A DNA stretch of 64,000 nucleotides from contig NZ_JAPKIB010000014.1 of the NCBI RefSeq assembly GCF_036759925.1, positions 55,434 through 119,433 on the forward strand. The letters are read 5' to 3'. The notes under the pieces were generated by a model that made no database searches, was not told the DNA's origin, and saw nothing but the letters and a program-made list of their open reading frames with translations. The stretch's first letter is position 1. Each line of letters starts with the position of its first letter. Below, in pieces: positions 16,972 to 26,338 of this stretch. The stretch comes from Kluyvera sp036759925 (GTDB taxonomy: Bacteria; Pseudomonadota; Gammaproteobacteria; Enterobacterales; Enterobacteriaceae). Made by a program: the position numbers and the translations under genes.

Positions 16972-17653
16972 CTTTCAGCTGAGCGTGCTGTGCCTGGCGA
17001 TTACGCTGGTGCTCTACTTTGCCAACAAACGCCTCTACCGCCGCTTTCGCAAGCTGCCGCTGATGCCGCTGGTGCTGACCCCGGTGTTATTGGTGCTGAT
17101 GCTGGTGTTCGGCCATATCTCCTATCAGAACTACATGGGCGAAGCGCACTGGTTGCTGTGGCTACTCGGCCCAGCGACCATTGCGTTTGCGGTGCCGGTG
17201 TACGACAACCTGGCGATCATCAAACGTCACTGGATGTCGCTGTCGGCAGGGGTGATCACGGCGACGGTAGTCGCGGTGACCAGTTCGGTGTGGCTGGCAC
17301 GCCTGTTTACGCTGCCGGATGAAATCCAACGTAGCCTGGCGGTGCGTTCCATTACCACGCCGTTTGCTCTGGCGGCGGCGAAATCCCTCGGCGGTCAGCC
17401 TGAGCTGGTGGCGCTGTTTGTGGTGGTGACCGGCGTATTCGGCATGGCGATTGGCGACGTACTGTTCCTGCGCTTATCCATTCGTGAAGGGATGGCAAAA
17501 GGCGCGGGCTTCGGCGCGGCATCGCACGGTGCCGGGACGGCGCGCTCCTATGAGCTGGGGCCGCAGGAAGGTGTGGTGGCAAGCCTGGTGATGATGCTGT
17601 CCGGCGTGGTGATGGTGCTGGTGGCGCCGTTAGTGGGCTGGATAATGTTCTGA
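16964..17653 (+). CDS. CidB/LrgB family protein
   Basis: A 229-residue inner membrane protein of the LrgB family, with about six helices and the conserved stretches PATIAFAVPVYDN and RSITTPFALAAAKSLGG, then GAASHGAGTARSYELG. It works with the CidA/LrgA partner encoded just upstream (8-base overlap). A REP element follows the stop. Confidence 0.88.
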   Translation: MSNFQLSVLCLAITLVLYFANKRLYRRFRKLPLMPLVLTPVLLVLMLVFGHISYQNYMGEAHWLLWLLGPATIAFAVPVYDNLAIIKRHWMSLSAGVITATVVAVTSSVWLARLFTLPDEIQRSLAVRSITTPFALAAAKSLGGQPELVALFVVVTGVFGMAIGDVLFLRLSIREGMAKGAGFGAASHGAGTARSYELGPQEGVVASLVMMLSGVVMVLVAPLVGWIMF

Positions 17654-17654
17654 T

Positions 17655-17738
17655 GCTGCTGCCGGGTGGCGCTGCGCTTACCCGGCCTACAAGGGCGCAA
17701 TCCCGTAGGCCTGATAAGCGACGCGCCATCAGGAAAAA
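17655..17738. repeat. REP-type element
   Basis: Palindromic unit with GCCGGGTGGCGCTGCGCTTACCCGG and a second half CGTAGGCCTGATAAGCGACGCGCCATCAGG, the typical enterobacterial REP pair. It lies between the convergent cidB-like and binding-protein genes. Confidence 0.8.
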
Positions 17739-19019
17739 CTAGCGATTCAACCGCCGCACAATGCGCTCCACCTGCTGGCGGAAATCGGCGACCACTTCAG
17801 CGGTCGTCTGCTTACCGAGGTCGAGCTTTTCGCGGGCCGAGGTAAACTGATCGATAACCTGCAAATCCTCAATATACGGCGTGGCGACAGCGGTGGTGTG
17901 CAGCGACTGCGCCTGGCGTAATCCGGCAACGACCGGGTCATTCGGGTCAATCACCCCTTTTTCGGTGAGCAGCGTTTCTGCCGCCTTGTTCAGCGGAATA
18001 CCGCGCTCCAGCCCCAATGCTTCAACCGACTGCGGGTCGCTGACCAGGAAGTTCAGCAATATCGCCGCCTCTTTCGGATGTTTGGTCGACTTCGCCACCG
18101 AGAACATCTGCGAGGTTTTAAAGTAGACGCCGGACTCATCCGTTCCCGGTTGCATCACATAGTCGCCGAGCACCAGTTTCGCCGGTGGCGTCATGTTGTT
18201 GGCAAACATCCGGATGGTGATATTCCAGGTGAACAGACCGCCCCATTCGCCGTTAATCCATGGCTTCATCTCATACAGATTGCCCTTGCCGTAGGCGGAG
18301 AGCGTTTTCGGTGACGGCAGCACGTGGTCATCGCTCAGCCGCTTCACAAAGTTGAAGGCCTCAATCCACTGCGCCTCATCCCAGGCAAACTTACCGTCGC
18401 TGTTGAACATCGGCTGCTGGTGTGTCTGCATCATGTAGGCGTTGAGCAGCAGGATCACGTCCTGATCGACCATGGTGTACGGATAGTAGTTGTTGCCCAG
18501 TTTCTGCTGGAATACCTTCCCGGCAGCAAAGAATTCGTCCCAGGTTTTAGGATAGGCCAGCCCGGCTTTTTGCCAGGTCACATCGTTGTAGTAAAAGACC
18601 GGTGCGTTGACTGAGATAGGCAGGCCGTTGAGCTTGCCTTTGACGGTGGTGGACTGCAAATCTTTGGCCTGATACTGGCTGAAATCAAGCTCGCCCTTGA
18701 GCTTATTGAGATCGTAATAGCCCTCGCCGTTTTTGGAGAAGATGATCAGCCACGGCCAGTTGGTCTGCATCACGTCCGGCTCGGTGCCGCTGGCCATCTG
18801 GGTGGTCAGGCGCGAGAGGTGCCCGTCCCAGCCGGTGTATTCGGCCTTCACTTTGATATCGGGATACTTTTTCTCGAAGGCTTCCAGCGCTTTCAGCGTC
18901 GCCTGGTGACGGCTATTGCCGCCCCACCACGACATGCGTAATTCAACGGGCTGTTGCGCCCAGGCGGAGGTACAGGAAAATAACAGCGATGCGATGACAC
19001 CTGAAACGAGTTTATTCAT
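17739..19019 (-). CDS. ABC transporter sugar-binding protein, TogB-like, orphan
   Basis: A 426-residue periplasmic binding protein with signal peptide (MNKLVSGVIASLLFSCTSAWA). Family 1 sugar-binding features include LRMSWWGGNSRHQATLKALE and EPDVMQTNWPWLIIFSKNG, which recall the oligogalacturonide-binding protein TogB as I remember it. No permease or ATPase genes are adjacent, so it must use a remote transporter or have another role. Start at 19019 has GGAGA upstream. It lies 112 bases downstream of the Gfo/Idh/MocA gene on the same strand and is probably in its operon. Confidence 0.75.
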   Translation of the reverse strand: MNKLVSGVIASLLFSCTSAWAQQPVELRMSWWGGNSRHQATLKALEAFEKKYPDIKVKAEYTGWDGHLSRLTTQMASGTEPDVMQTNWPWLIIFSKNGEGYYDLNKLKGELDFSQYQAKDLQSTTVKGKLNGLPISVNAPVFYYNDVTWQKAGLAYPKTWDEFFAAGKVFQQKLGNNYYPYTMVDQDVILLLNAYMMQTHQQPMFNSDGKFAWDEAQWIEAFNFVKRLSDDHVLPSPKTLSAYGKGNLYEMKPWINGEWGGLFTWNITIRMFANNMTPPAKLVLGDYVMQPGTDESGVYFKTSQMFSVAKSTKHPKEAAILLNFLVSDPQSVEALGLERGIPLNKAAETLLTEKGVIDPNDPVVAGLRQAQSLHTTAVATPYIEDLQVIDQFTSAREKLDLGKQTTAEVVADFRQQVERIVRRLNR

Positions 19020-19131
19020 TATTTGTCTCCAGGATAGAGGCATTAATAGCGTTATTAAACAGGTGAGTAACAGCAAAATACTGACCAGTCACTCCGGCGC
19101 AGCCTCCCTGCCGCGCCGGAAAGCATGCGGC

Positions 19132-20427
19132 TTAACGTTTTTTCAGACGGGAAACCAGTTCAAACTCCTTAAAGTTCACCGGGCGCTGCTGTTGCATCGA
19201 AATATTGCCCGCAATACCGGTGAGGATAGACATCGCCCCCGCGCGGTGGTCGGCGGCGCGCTGCAGCGGGTCGTTGCCCGGCTCTCCGAACAGGTCCGCC
19301 AGCATGGCGTTATCGCCGCCGCCGTGGCCGCCCTCACCGAGGTTAAATTCCGCTTTCCACGGTTCGGCGAACATCGGGAAGACGGTGATATCACACTGCT
19401 CCAGGCTGCCTTCGTTTTCGCGTTTACCACCGGCGTTAACGTAGGATTTCTCGACGATTTTCATCTCCAGGCGGCCTTCGGTGCCGTTAAACACCACGTT
19501 CAGCCCTTCCCACGGCAGGTAGGCGTTCAGCGAGTAGGTGAGCTGCACCTGGTTCTGGTATTTCACCAGCACCGACATGGTGTCTTCGATGGTGATGCCG
19601 TCGCTGAACACGCTCTGGTCGCGGAAGTAGTTATCTTCATGCTCGGCATCCAGATAGAGCGCTTTCAGCTGTTCGTTGTCCGCCATATTCAGCGCGAACG
19701 GGTCGTTCTTCGCTTCGGCATAACCATGGGTGCGCGGGTAGAACTGGCTGACGCCGCGCTTCTCGGCGTTCTCTTTGCCGTAGAACTGCAGGCTGCCTTC
19801 GGCGTACACGCGCTCCGGATAGCTTGCCAGCCAGAAGTTCATCAGGTCGAAGTGGTGGGTCGATTTATGCACCAGCAGGCCGCCGCTGTTGCGTTTTTCG
19901 CGGTGCCAGCGGCGGAAGTAGTCCGCGCCGTGTTCGGTATTGAGCAGCCACTCGAAGTGAACGGAGGTGACGTTGCCAATCACGCCCTGCATCAGCAGTT
20001 CGCGTACCTTGCTGTGGTGCGGCGCGTAACGGTAGTTGAAGGCCACACGCACGGTGTGCCCGGTCTCTTCGATGGCGTCCAGAATACGCAGCGCGCGCTT
20101 CTCGTCGATGGTCATCGGCTTTTCGGTGATCACATCGCAGCCCGCGTGCAGCGCCCGAACGATATAGTCGTCGTGGGTGCGGTCCATGGTGGTGACGATG
20201 ACGATGTCCGGGCGGGTTTCGCGGATCATCTCCTCAAACTGTGCCGCTTTCCAGGTAGAGACCGGCTCAGCTCCCTCTTTTTGCAGCAGCGTATTGGCGT
20301 AGTGCATTCGCGTCTGGTTGGTGTCGCAAAAGGCGACCATTTTGGCGTTATTACGCCAGGTTCCACCGATAGCGGAAATATATAAACCTGCACGACCTCC
20401 AGTCCCGACCAACGCATATTTTTTCAT
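19132..20427 (-). CDS. Gfo/Idh/MocA-family oxidoreductase
   Basis: A 431-residue NAD(P)-dependent sugar dehydrogenase-like protein. The N-terminal Rossmann fold shows YALVGTGGRAGLY; TEKPMTID is the conserved EKP motif with the catalytic lysine; the C-terminal alpha/beta domain has HKSTHHFDLMNFWL with the candidate histidines. Substrate is unknown; uronic or deoxy sugars are typical of the family. Start at 20427 has GAGG in front. It is divergent from the 521-residue protein (47 bases between starts) and upstream of the binding protein. Confidence 0.82.
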   Translation of the reverse strand: MKKYALVGTGGRAGLYISAIGGTWRNNAKMVAFCDTNQTRMHYANTLLQKEGAEPVSTWKAAQFEEMIRETRPDIVIVTTMDRTHDDYIVRALHAGCDVITEKPMTIDEKRALRILDAIEETGHTVRVAFNYRYAPHHSKVRELLMQGVIGNVTSVHFEWLLNTEHGADYFRRWHREKRNSGGLLVHKSTHHFDLMNFWLASYPERVYAEGSLQFYGKENAEKRGVSQFYPRTHGYAEAKNDPFALNMADNEQLKALYLDAEHEDNYFRDQSVFSDGITIEDTMSVLVKYQNQVQLTYSLNAYLPWEGLNVVFNGTEGRLEMKIVEKSYVNAGGKRENEGSLEQCDITVFPMFAEPWKAEFNLGEGGHGGGDNAMLADLFGEPGNDPLQRAADHRAGAMSILTGIAGNISMQQQRPVNFKEFELVSRLKKR

Positions 20428-20474
20428 GACATCCTCGATTAATATATCAACACCAAAATCAGCAAGGCGACGCA

Positions 20475-22040
20475 ATGAAACGTATTCCGCATCAATTGAT
20501 GGAGCTGAACAGCACTTTTATCTGGCACTGGCCCTGGTTTATTCAGGGCGTTAAAAGCGCGAAACAGCACGGTTTCACCGGCATCATCCTGCACCAACAG
20601 GAACTGCTTTCCATTCTTGCGACGCCCTCGCCGTTGAGTCCGAAACTCCACGTCGAGAACCTTATTCATCAGCAGCATTACGCGTTGCAGTATTTAAAAC
20701 GCGTTGACCGTTATCTGGCGGAAAATAACCTTTCGTTCTGGTTACAGGGGGAAGCAGCGCCTAATGACGATATTGTTAAGCGTAAATTTCCCGAACTGAC
20801 CTTCGACGAAAGAAGCGCGCCGGATTTCTGGCAGCAGTTTTATGCCGCGATACTGCATCCGCTCTTGCCGTCGTTGCCGCACCTCAGCGGCATGATTCTG
20901 AGCCTGACCACCCCGGACTTTCAGACCGCTCGCTGGCAGCAGAGCCTGCACGATGTCTGGAGCCTGCTGCGCGCCCAGGGGAAAAAGCTGGTGCTGCGCG
21001 ACTTTATTGATGACAGCTGGCCGCGCCAGCAGCTTTCCAACATTCTTGCTCGGCTCTCGGACGACGTTCGCGCCTCTATCAAAGCCACCGAGCTGGACTA
21101 TCACCCCGGTTTTGCCAACCACCCGCACATCGCGACGCTGCCGGGGCATAAAAAATGGATCGAGTACGATCTCTTCGGCACCGGCTACGGCTGGACCGCG
21201 CTGCCGTGCTATCTGGCCGATGAGATCAGCGGCCGCCTGAGCTGGGCGCTGAGCGCCGCCGAAAACGAAATTGAGGCCATTACCTCTCGCGTAAGCTGGC
21301 AGTGGCTGCCCGATAGCCGGGTTATGGACTCCGCCAACGCCATTAATCTCTTTGGGCTGTCTGCCGCCAACCAGACCGACGATGCTGCGCCGTCGGCCTT
21401 TGAACGCTGGGCCGAGCATCAGCAGCTTGGCTTTCGCTCGACGCAGGATAAACATCAGCTCTCTGCCATCGTCCACGCCAGCTACGACTGGCTGTGTAAA
21501 ACGCCGAACTTCCTCGGGCGGCGGTTGCACTACCAAAGCCAGATCCCGGAGAGCCTCTCTCAGGCGCAGCAGTTGCTGCATATGGACACCCGCAGTGCCA
21601 ACTGGATGCACGCCTGGCAGCCCTTAATGCCGACCGACGACCCGGCGCTTGGCAAAGAGCAGCGCGAGCGGGTGACGCTGGAAAAAGAGGCCGCCTGCTT
21701 CCTCGCAACCCGCACGGTGCAAAATCTGCGGGAGCTGATGCCGCGAATTACCTGCCCGGACGACACGCTGGAGGTGCTGCTAGCCGCCTGGCGCAGCGCG
21801 GAAATCTACAGTCAGATGTTCTCTCGCGTCGCGGCGGCGGTGACCGACGCCCTGTGGCTGGATCACTACGGCCCGCAAAGCCTGCCTACCGACACGCTGC
21901 AAAAGCATCAACAGCAGCTACTTCGCTATGCCGATACGCTTGAACGCTGGCTGGTGAATCCGCCCGCCAGCGGCCCGCTGTTCCTGCCGCTGCTGTTAAG
22001 CCCGGAGCGCTTAACCCGCTTTGCCAGAAGCCTTGAGTAA
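20475..22040 (+). CDS. Unrecognised 521-residue protein, possible glycoside hydrolase
   Basis: I do not recognise this protein. It is soluble, rich in Trp and His, without a signal peptide. The alternation of strands and helices in residues 1-290, with pieces such as KLVLRDFIDDSW and KKWIEYDLFGTGYGW, suggests a TIM barrel, faintly like alpha-glucuronidases; the C-terminal part is helical. Its divergent partners are a sugar dehydrogenase and an oligosaccharide-binding protein, so cytoplasmic breakdown of a uronate-containing oligosaccharide is a reasonable guess. AAGGCGAC lies before the ATG. It is clearly coding (long, codon use like neighbours). Confidence 0.7.
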   Translation: MKRIPHQLMELNSTFIWHWPWFIQGVKSAKQHGFTGIILHQQELLSILATPSPLSPKLHVENLIHQQHYALQYLKRVDRYLAENNLSFWLQGEAAPNDDIVKRKFPELTFDERSAPDFWQQFYAAILHPLLPSLPHLSGMILSLTTPDFQTARWQQSLHDVWSLLRAQGKKLVLRDFIDDSWPRQQLSNILARLSDDVRASIKATELDYHPGFANHPHIATLPGHKKWIEYDLFGTGYGWTALPCYLADEISGRLSWALSAAENEIEAITSRVSWQWLPDSRVMDSANAINLFGLSAANQTDDAAPSAFERWAEHQQLGFRSTQDKHQLSAIVHASYDWLCKTPNFLGRRLHYQSQIPESLSQAQQLLHMDTRSANWMHAWQPLMPTDDPALGKEQRERVTLEKEAACFLATRTVQNLRELMPRITCPDDTLEVLLAAWRSAEIYSQMFSRVAAAVTDALWLDHYGPQSLPTDTLQKHQQQLLRYADTLERWLVNPPASGPLFLPLLLSPERLTRFARSLE

Positions 22041-22204
22041 AGAATAAAAAGCGCGGCGAGCGTTGTCTGTAAACGTCGTAGAGGTAAAACCGGGGATTGG
22101 CGTGAAAACGGGAAAAGTGTGATGGCCTTTGCGAATCGCAGATAAAGCTTGTGATGCGCATCGGCTTTTTTCGTTTTGGCGACGTGATAAACGTCACCTG
22201 AAGG

Positions 22205-22241
22205 GGGAAAAAATGTGATCCCCGACCAGGCGGCCGGGGAG
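22205..22241 (-). terminator. actP operon terminator
   Basis: On the minus strand TCCCCGGCC (22240-22232), loop GCCT, GGTCGGGGA (22227-22219) is followed by ATCACATTTTTTCC. It lies just after the actP stop and ends the acs-yjcH-actP transcript. Confidence 0.8.
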
Positions 22242-22246
22242 GGATT

Positions 22247-23896
22247 TTAGTGTGCACGGCCCTGGTTGATGCCCAGACCGGTCTGCGAACGGATGAACTG
22301 CGCACGGAACTGCTCGCGTTCACGATTACCTTCTTCGGAGTTATCGGTGGCGGAGAAGAACCAGATACCGATAAAGGCGATGGCAATAGAGAACAGCGCC
22401 GGATACTCATACGGGAAGATAGCCTTCTCGTGGCCGAGGATCGTCACCCAAATGGTTGGGCCAAGGATCATCAGTATCACCGCCGTCAGCAGGCCCAGCC
22501 AGCCACCAATCATGGCGCCACGAGTGGTCAGTCTTGACCAGTACATGGAGAGCAGGATGATCGGGAAGTTGCAGCTTGCCGCGATGGAGAACGCCAGGCC
22601 CACCATGAATGCGATGTTCTGGTTTTCGAACAGAATGCCCAGCAGAATCGCTACCACGCCCAGCACCAGCACGGTGATTTTCGAGACCTTCAGCTCTTCA
22701 CGTTCGGTCGCGCCTTTCTTAAAGACGTTGGCGTACAGGTCGTGAGAAACCGCCGAAGCCCCGGCCAGCGTCAGGCCGGCGACCACCGCCAGAATGGTGG
22801 CGAAGGCGACCGCAGAGATAAAGCCCAGGAACAGGTTACCGCCCACGGCATCGGCCAGGTGAACCGCCGCCATGTTGTTGCCGCCAATCAGCGCGCCCGC
22901 TGCGTCTTTAAACGCCGGGTTCGCCCCCACCAGCATGATCGCGCCAAAGCCGATGATAAAGGTCAGAATGTAGAAGTAACCCATAAAGCCGGTGGCGTAG
23001 AACACGCTCTTACGCGCTTCGCTGGCGTCGCTTACGGTGAAGAAACGCATCAGGATGTGCGGCAGACCAGCGGTACCAAACATCAGGCCGAGACCCAACG
23101 ACAGCGCCGATATCGGGTCTTTCACCAGCCCGCCAGGGCTCATGATGGCTGCGCCTTTCGGGTGTACCGCCATCGCTTCGGTGAACAGGTTATTGAAGCT
23201 AAAGCCGACGTGTTTCATCACCATAAAGGCCATGAAGCTGGCGCCGAACAGCAGCAGTACCGCTTTGATGATTTGTACCCACGTGGTGGCGAGCATGCCG
23301 CCGAACAGCACGTACATCACCATCAGCACGCCTACCAGCACCACGGCGACGTGGTAGTTGAGGCCGAACAGCAGTTCGATAAGCTTACCGGCACCCACCA
23401 TCTGGGCGATCAGGTACAGCGCAACCACCACCAATGAGCCGCAGGCGGAGAGCATGCGGATTGGCCCCTGCTTCAGTCGGTACGAGGCGACGTCGGCAAA
23501 GGTGTAGCGGCCGAGGTTGCGCAGGCGTTCGGCAATCAGGAACAGAATGATTGGCCAGCCGACGAGGAAGCCGAGTGAGTAGATCAGCCCGTCGTAGCCG
23601 GAGGTGTACACCAGTGCGGAGATACCGAGGAACGAGGCCGCTGACATAAAGTCACCGGCAATCGCCAGTCCGTTCTGGAAACCGGTGATGTTGCCGCCAG
23701 CGGTGTAGTAATCGCTGCGCGAACGTACGCGCTTTGAGGCCCAGTAGGTGATGTACAGCGTCAGCATGACGAAAATCAGGAACATGATAATCGCCTGCCA
23801 GTTGGTTGGCTGGCGCTCAACGTGTCCGCTAATCGCATCGGCCGCGTTGGCTGCGAAAGGAAGTGTGGCGGCCAGCGCCGTCAGGACTTTCTTCAT
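22247..23896 (-). CDS. actP: Cation/acetate symporter ActP
   Basis: A 549-residue sodium:solute symporter family (SSS) protein that imports acetate and glycolate. The N-terminus has a cleavable-looking leader (LPFAANAADA) and about 13 helices follow; sequence and length match E. coli ActP almost throughout. It is last in the acs-yjcH-actP operon and its start overlaps the yjcH stop by four bases (23893-23896), giving translational coupling. Confidence 0.97.
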   Translation of the reverse strand: MKKVLTALAATLPFAANAADAISGHVERQPTNWQAIIMFLIFVMLTLYITYWASKRVRSRSDYYTAGGNITGFQNGLAIAGDFMSAASFLGISALVYTSGYDGLIYSLGFLVGWPIILFLIAERLRNLGRYTFADVASYRLKQGPIRMLSACGSLVVVALYLIAQMVGAGKLIELLFGLNYHVAVVLVGVLMVMYVLFGGMLATTWVQIIKAVLLLFGASFMAFMVMKHVGFSFNNLFTEAMAVHPKGAAIMSPGGLVKDPISALSLGLGLMFGTAGLPHILMRFFTVSDASEARKSVFYATGFMGYFYILTFIIGFGAIMLVGANPAFKDAAGALIGGNNMAAVHLADAVGGNLFLGFISAVAFATILAVVAGLTLAGASAVSHDLYANVFKKGATEREELKVSKITVLVLGVVAILLGILFENQNIAFMVGLAFSIAASCNFPIILLSMYWSRLTTRGAMIGGWLGLLTAVILMILGPTIWVTILGHEKAIFPYEYPALFSIAIAFIGIWFFSATDNSEEGNREREQFRAQFIRSQTGLGINQGRAH

Positions 23897-24207
23897 GATG
23901 CTTTTACCTCACGCAGTACGGCCTTGTTCAGGCGATCGAATTCACTGTTGGCCCGCCAGACGTAGATGCCGGTCAACAAAAAGGAAATGACAATAATGCC
24001 GATCCCAATCGGGATACCGCGCGTGACGCTGGTGCCCGGATGCAGCGGCGTGCCGAGCCAGCCAGGGGCAAAAGCGATGAGTAAAATAAAACCGACGTAC
24101 ACCACTAACATAATCAGCGATAAGAAGGTGGCAAACCGTTGCCGTTTTTCGACGAGCTCCCTGAAATGCGCACTATCTTCTATCTGCTGACAAATTTGAT
24201 CATTCAT
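23893..24207 (-). CDS. yjcH: YjcH, DUF485 membrane protein
   Basis: A 104-residue protein with two transmembrane helices (about 27-50 and 65-90) and the conserved HFRELVEKRQRFA and TSVTRGIPIGIGII. DUF485 proteins are always found just before ActP-type symporters; the exact role is unknown. The ATG at 24207 gives the same length as E. coli YjcH; a GTG one codon earlier is also possible. Confidence 0.95.
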   Translation of the reverse strand: MNDQICQQIEDSAHFRELVEKRQRFATFLSLIMLVVYVGFILLIAFAPGWLGTPLHPGTSVTRGIPIGIGIIVISFLLTGIYVWRANSEFDRLNKAVLREVKAS

Positions 24208-24330
24208 CACAGAGTCTCCAGAGGTTTTTTACGTAGTGTTTTTTGTTGTGCAAATCAGAACCAGAACACCGTACTGTTCCTTTCTCCGAACGGAAAAAGG
24301 ATCGGGCGAGGGGCGGTGTACGGCGGTGCA

Positions 24331-24372
24331 CCCTCACCCCGACCCTCTCCCGGTGAACAGGAGAGGGGGAAG
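24331..24372. repeat. CCCTCACCCC-type intergenic repeat
   Basis: CCCTCACCCCGACCCTCTCCC followed by its partial inverse GGAGAGGGGGAA. It lies between acs and yjcH inside the acs operon. Similar elements are at 47841 and 50943. Confidence 0.7.
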
Positions 24373-24379
24373 TCTGCCC

Positions 24380-26338
24380 TTATGACGGCATCGTGATGGC
24401 CTGCTTCTCTTCCAGCAGTTTGTCCACCACGCCCGGGTCGGCGAGCGTAGAAGTATCGCCCAGGTTGCTGGTGTCGCCAGCGGCGATCTTGCGCAGAATG
24501 CGGCGCATGATCTTGCCTGAACGGGTTTTTGGCAGCGAGTCGGTCCAGTGCAGCACGTCCGGGGTTGCCAATGGGCCAATCTCTTTACGGACCCAGTTGC
24601 GCACCTCGGTATACAGCGCTGGCGTCGGCTCTTCGCCGTGGTTCAGCGTGACGTAGGCGTAAATCGCCTGGCCTTTAATGTTGTGCGGAATACCGACCAC
24701 GGCGGCTTCGGCAATTTTCGGATGTGAAACCAGCGCCGATTCGATTTCTGCGGTACCTAAGCGGTGACCGGAGACGTTCAGCACGTCATCGACGCGGCCG
24801 GTGATCCAGTAGTAACCATCTTCATCACGACGTGCGCCGTCGCCGCTGAAGTACATGTTTTTGAAGGTGGAGAAGTAGGTCTGCTCAAAGCGCTCATGGT
24901 CGCCGAACAGGGTACGCGCCTGGCCCGGCCAGGAGTCGGTAATCACCAGATTACCCTCGGTCGCCCCTTCCTGCGGATGGCCTTCGTTATCGACCAGCGC
25001 AGGCTGTACGCCGAAGAACGGACGGCTGGCGGAGCCGGCTTTCAGCTCGATGGCGCCCGGCAGCGGGGTGATCATAAAACCGCCGGTTTCGGTCTGCCAC
25101 CAGGTGTCCATCACCGGGCATTTCTCGTTGCCGATCTGCTTCCAGTACCACTCCCAGGCTTCCGGGTTAATCGGCTCGCCGACGGAACCCAGAATGCGCA
25201 GGGAAGAGCGATCGGTGCCTGCGGTGGCTTTATCGCCTTCCGCCATCAGCGCACGAATCGCCGTTGGCGCGGTATAGAGAATGTTGACCTTATGCTTGTC
25301 CACCACCTGGCACATACGCGCCGGGGTAGGCCAGTTTGGCACGCCTTCGAACATCAGCGTCGTCGCGCCGCAGGCCAGCGGGCCGTACAGCAGATAGCTA
25401 TGCCCGGTGACCCAACCCACGTCTGCGGTACACCAGTAGATGTCGCCCTGATGGTAGTCGAAGACATATTTAAAGGTCGTTGCGGCATACACCAGGTAAC
25501 CGCCGGTAGTGTGCAGCACGCCTTTCGGCTTACCGGTGGAACCGGAGGTATAGAGGATAAACAGTGGGTCTTCGGCGTTCATCTCAGCAGGCTGATGCTG
25601 GTCGCTGGCGGTTTCCATCAGGTCGTGCCACCACAGGTCGCGGCCTTCATGCCAGTCGATATTGCCGCCGGTGCGCTTCAGCACCACCACGTTTTCGATA
25701 GTTTTAACGTTCGGGTTTTTCAGCGCGTCGTCGACGTTTTTCTTCAGCGGTACGTTGCGCCCAGCGCGAACGCCTTCGTCAGAGGTGATCACCAGACGAG
25801 AGTTGGAGTCGATGATACGACCGGCAACGGCTTCCGGTGAGAAGCCGCCAAAGATAACGGAGTGGATGGCACCGATACGGGCGCAGGCCAGCATCGCCAC
25901 CGCCGCTTCCGGCACCATCGGCATATAGATAGCCACCACATCGCCCTTTTTCACGCCGAGCGACAGCAGGGTATTGGCGAAGCGACACACGTCGCGGTGC
26001 AGTTCGCGGTAGGTAATGTGTTTGCTTTGGGAGGCATCGTCGCCTTCCCAGATGATGGCGGTCTGGTCGCCACGGGTCTCCAGATGACGGTCCAGGCAGT
26101 TTGCTGCCAGGTTCAGGGTACCGTCTTCGTACCATTTGATGGAGACGTTGCCAGGGGCAAAGGAGGTGTTTTTAACTTTGGTGTAAGGCTGCATCCAGTC
26201 GAGGATTTTTCCCTCTTCACCCCAGAACGCATCCGGGTTGGTGACAGACTGGTGATATTTGGTCTGGTATTGCTCCGGGTTTATCAGGCAGCGTTCTGCA
26301 ATATTTGCAGGAATAGAGTGTTTGTGAATTTGGCTCAT
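24380..26338 (-). CDS. acs: Acetyl-CoA synthetase
   Basis: A 652-residue AMP-forming ligase that turns acetate, ATP and CoA into acetyl-CoA via acetyl-AMP. The P-loop-like motif YTSGSTGKPKG (about 264-274), WWQTETGG and the C-terminal SGKIMRRILRK with the regulatory, acetylatable lysine (Lys609 in E. coli) are all present. It heads the acs-yjcH-actP operon for scavenging acetate. A CRP site lies upstream. The nrf operon, divergent from acs in E. coli, is missing; gltP stands there. Confidence 0.98.
   Translation of the reverse strand: MSQIHKHSIPANIAERCLINPEQYQTKYHQSVTNPDAFWGEEGKILDWMQPYTKVKNTSFAPGNVSIKWYEDGTLNLAANCLDRHLETRGDQTAIIWEGDDASQSKHITYRELHRDVCRFANTLLSLGVKKGDVVAIYMPMVPEAAVAMLACARIGAIHSVIFGGFSPEAVAGRIIDSNSRLVITSDEGVRAGRNVPLKKNVDDALKNPNVKTIENVVVLKRTGGNIDWHEGRDLWWHDLMETASDQHQPAEMNAEDPLFILYTSGSTGKPKGVLHTTGGYLVYAATTFKYVFDYHQGDIYWCTADVGWVTGHSYLLYGPLACGATTLMFEGVPNWPTPARMCQVVDKHKVNILYTAPTAIRALMAEGDKATAGTDRSSLRILGSVGEPINPEAWEWYWKQIGNEKCPVMDTWWQTETGGFMITPLPGAIELKAGSASRPFFGVQPALVDNEGHPQEGATEGNLVITDSWPGQARTLFGDHERFEQTYFSTFKNMYFSGDGARRDEDGYYWITGRVDDVLNVSGHRLGTAEIESALVSHPKIAEAAVVGIPHNIKGQAIYAYVTLNHGEEPTPALYTEVRNWVRKEIGPLATPDVLHWTDSLPKTRSGKIMRRILRKIAAGDTSNLGDTSTLADPGVVDKLLEEKQAITMPS

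Noticed and set aside
18916..20385. 489-codon open frame opposite the Gfo/Idh/MocA gene
   Set aside because: Antisense shadow; the minus-strand protein has clear family motifs and a ribosome site.
24764..25840. 358-codon open frame opposite acs
   Set aside because: Antisense shadow of acs.
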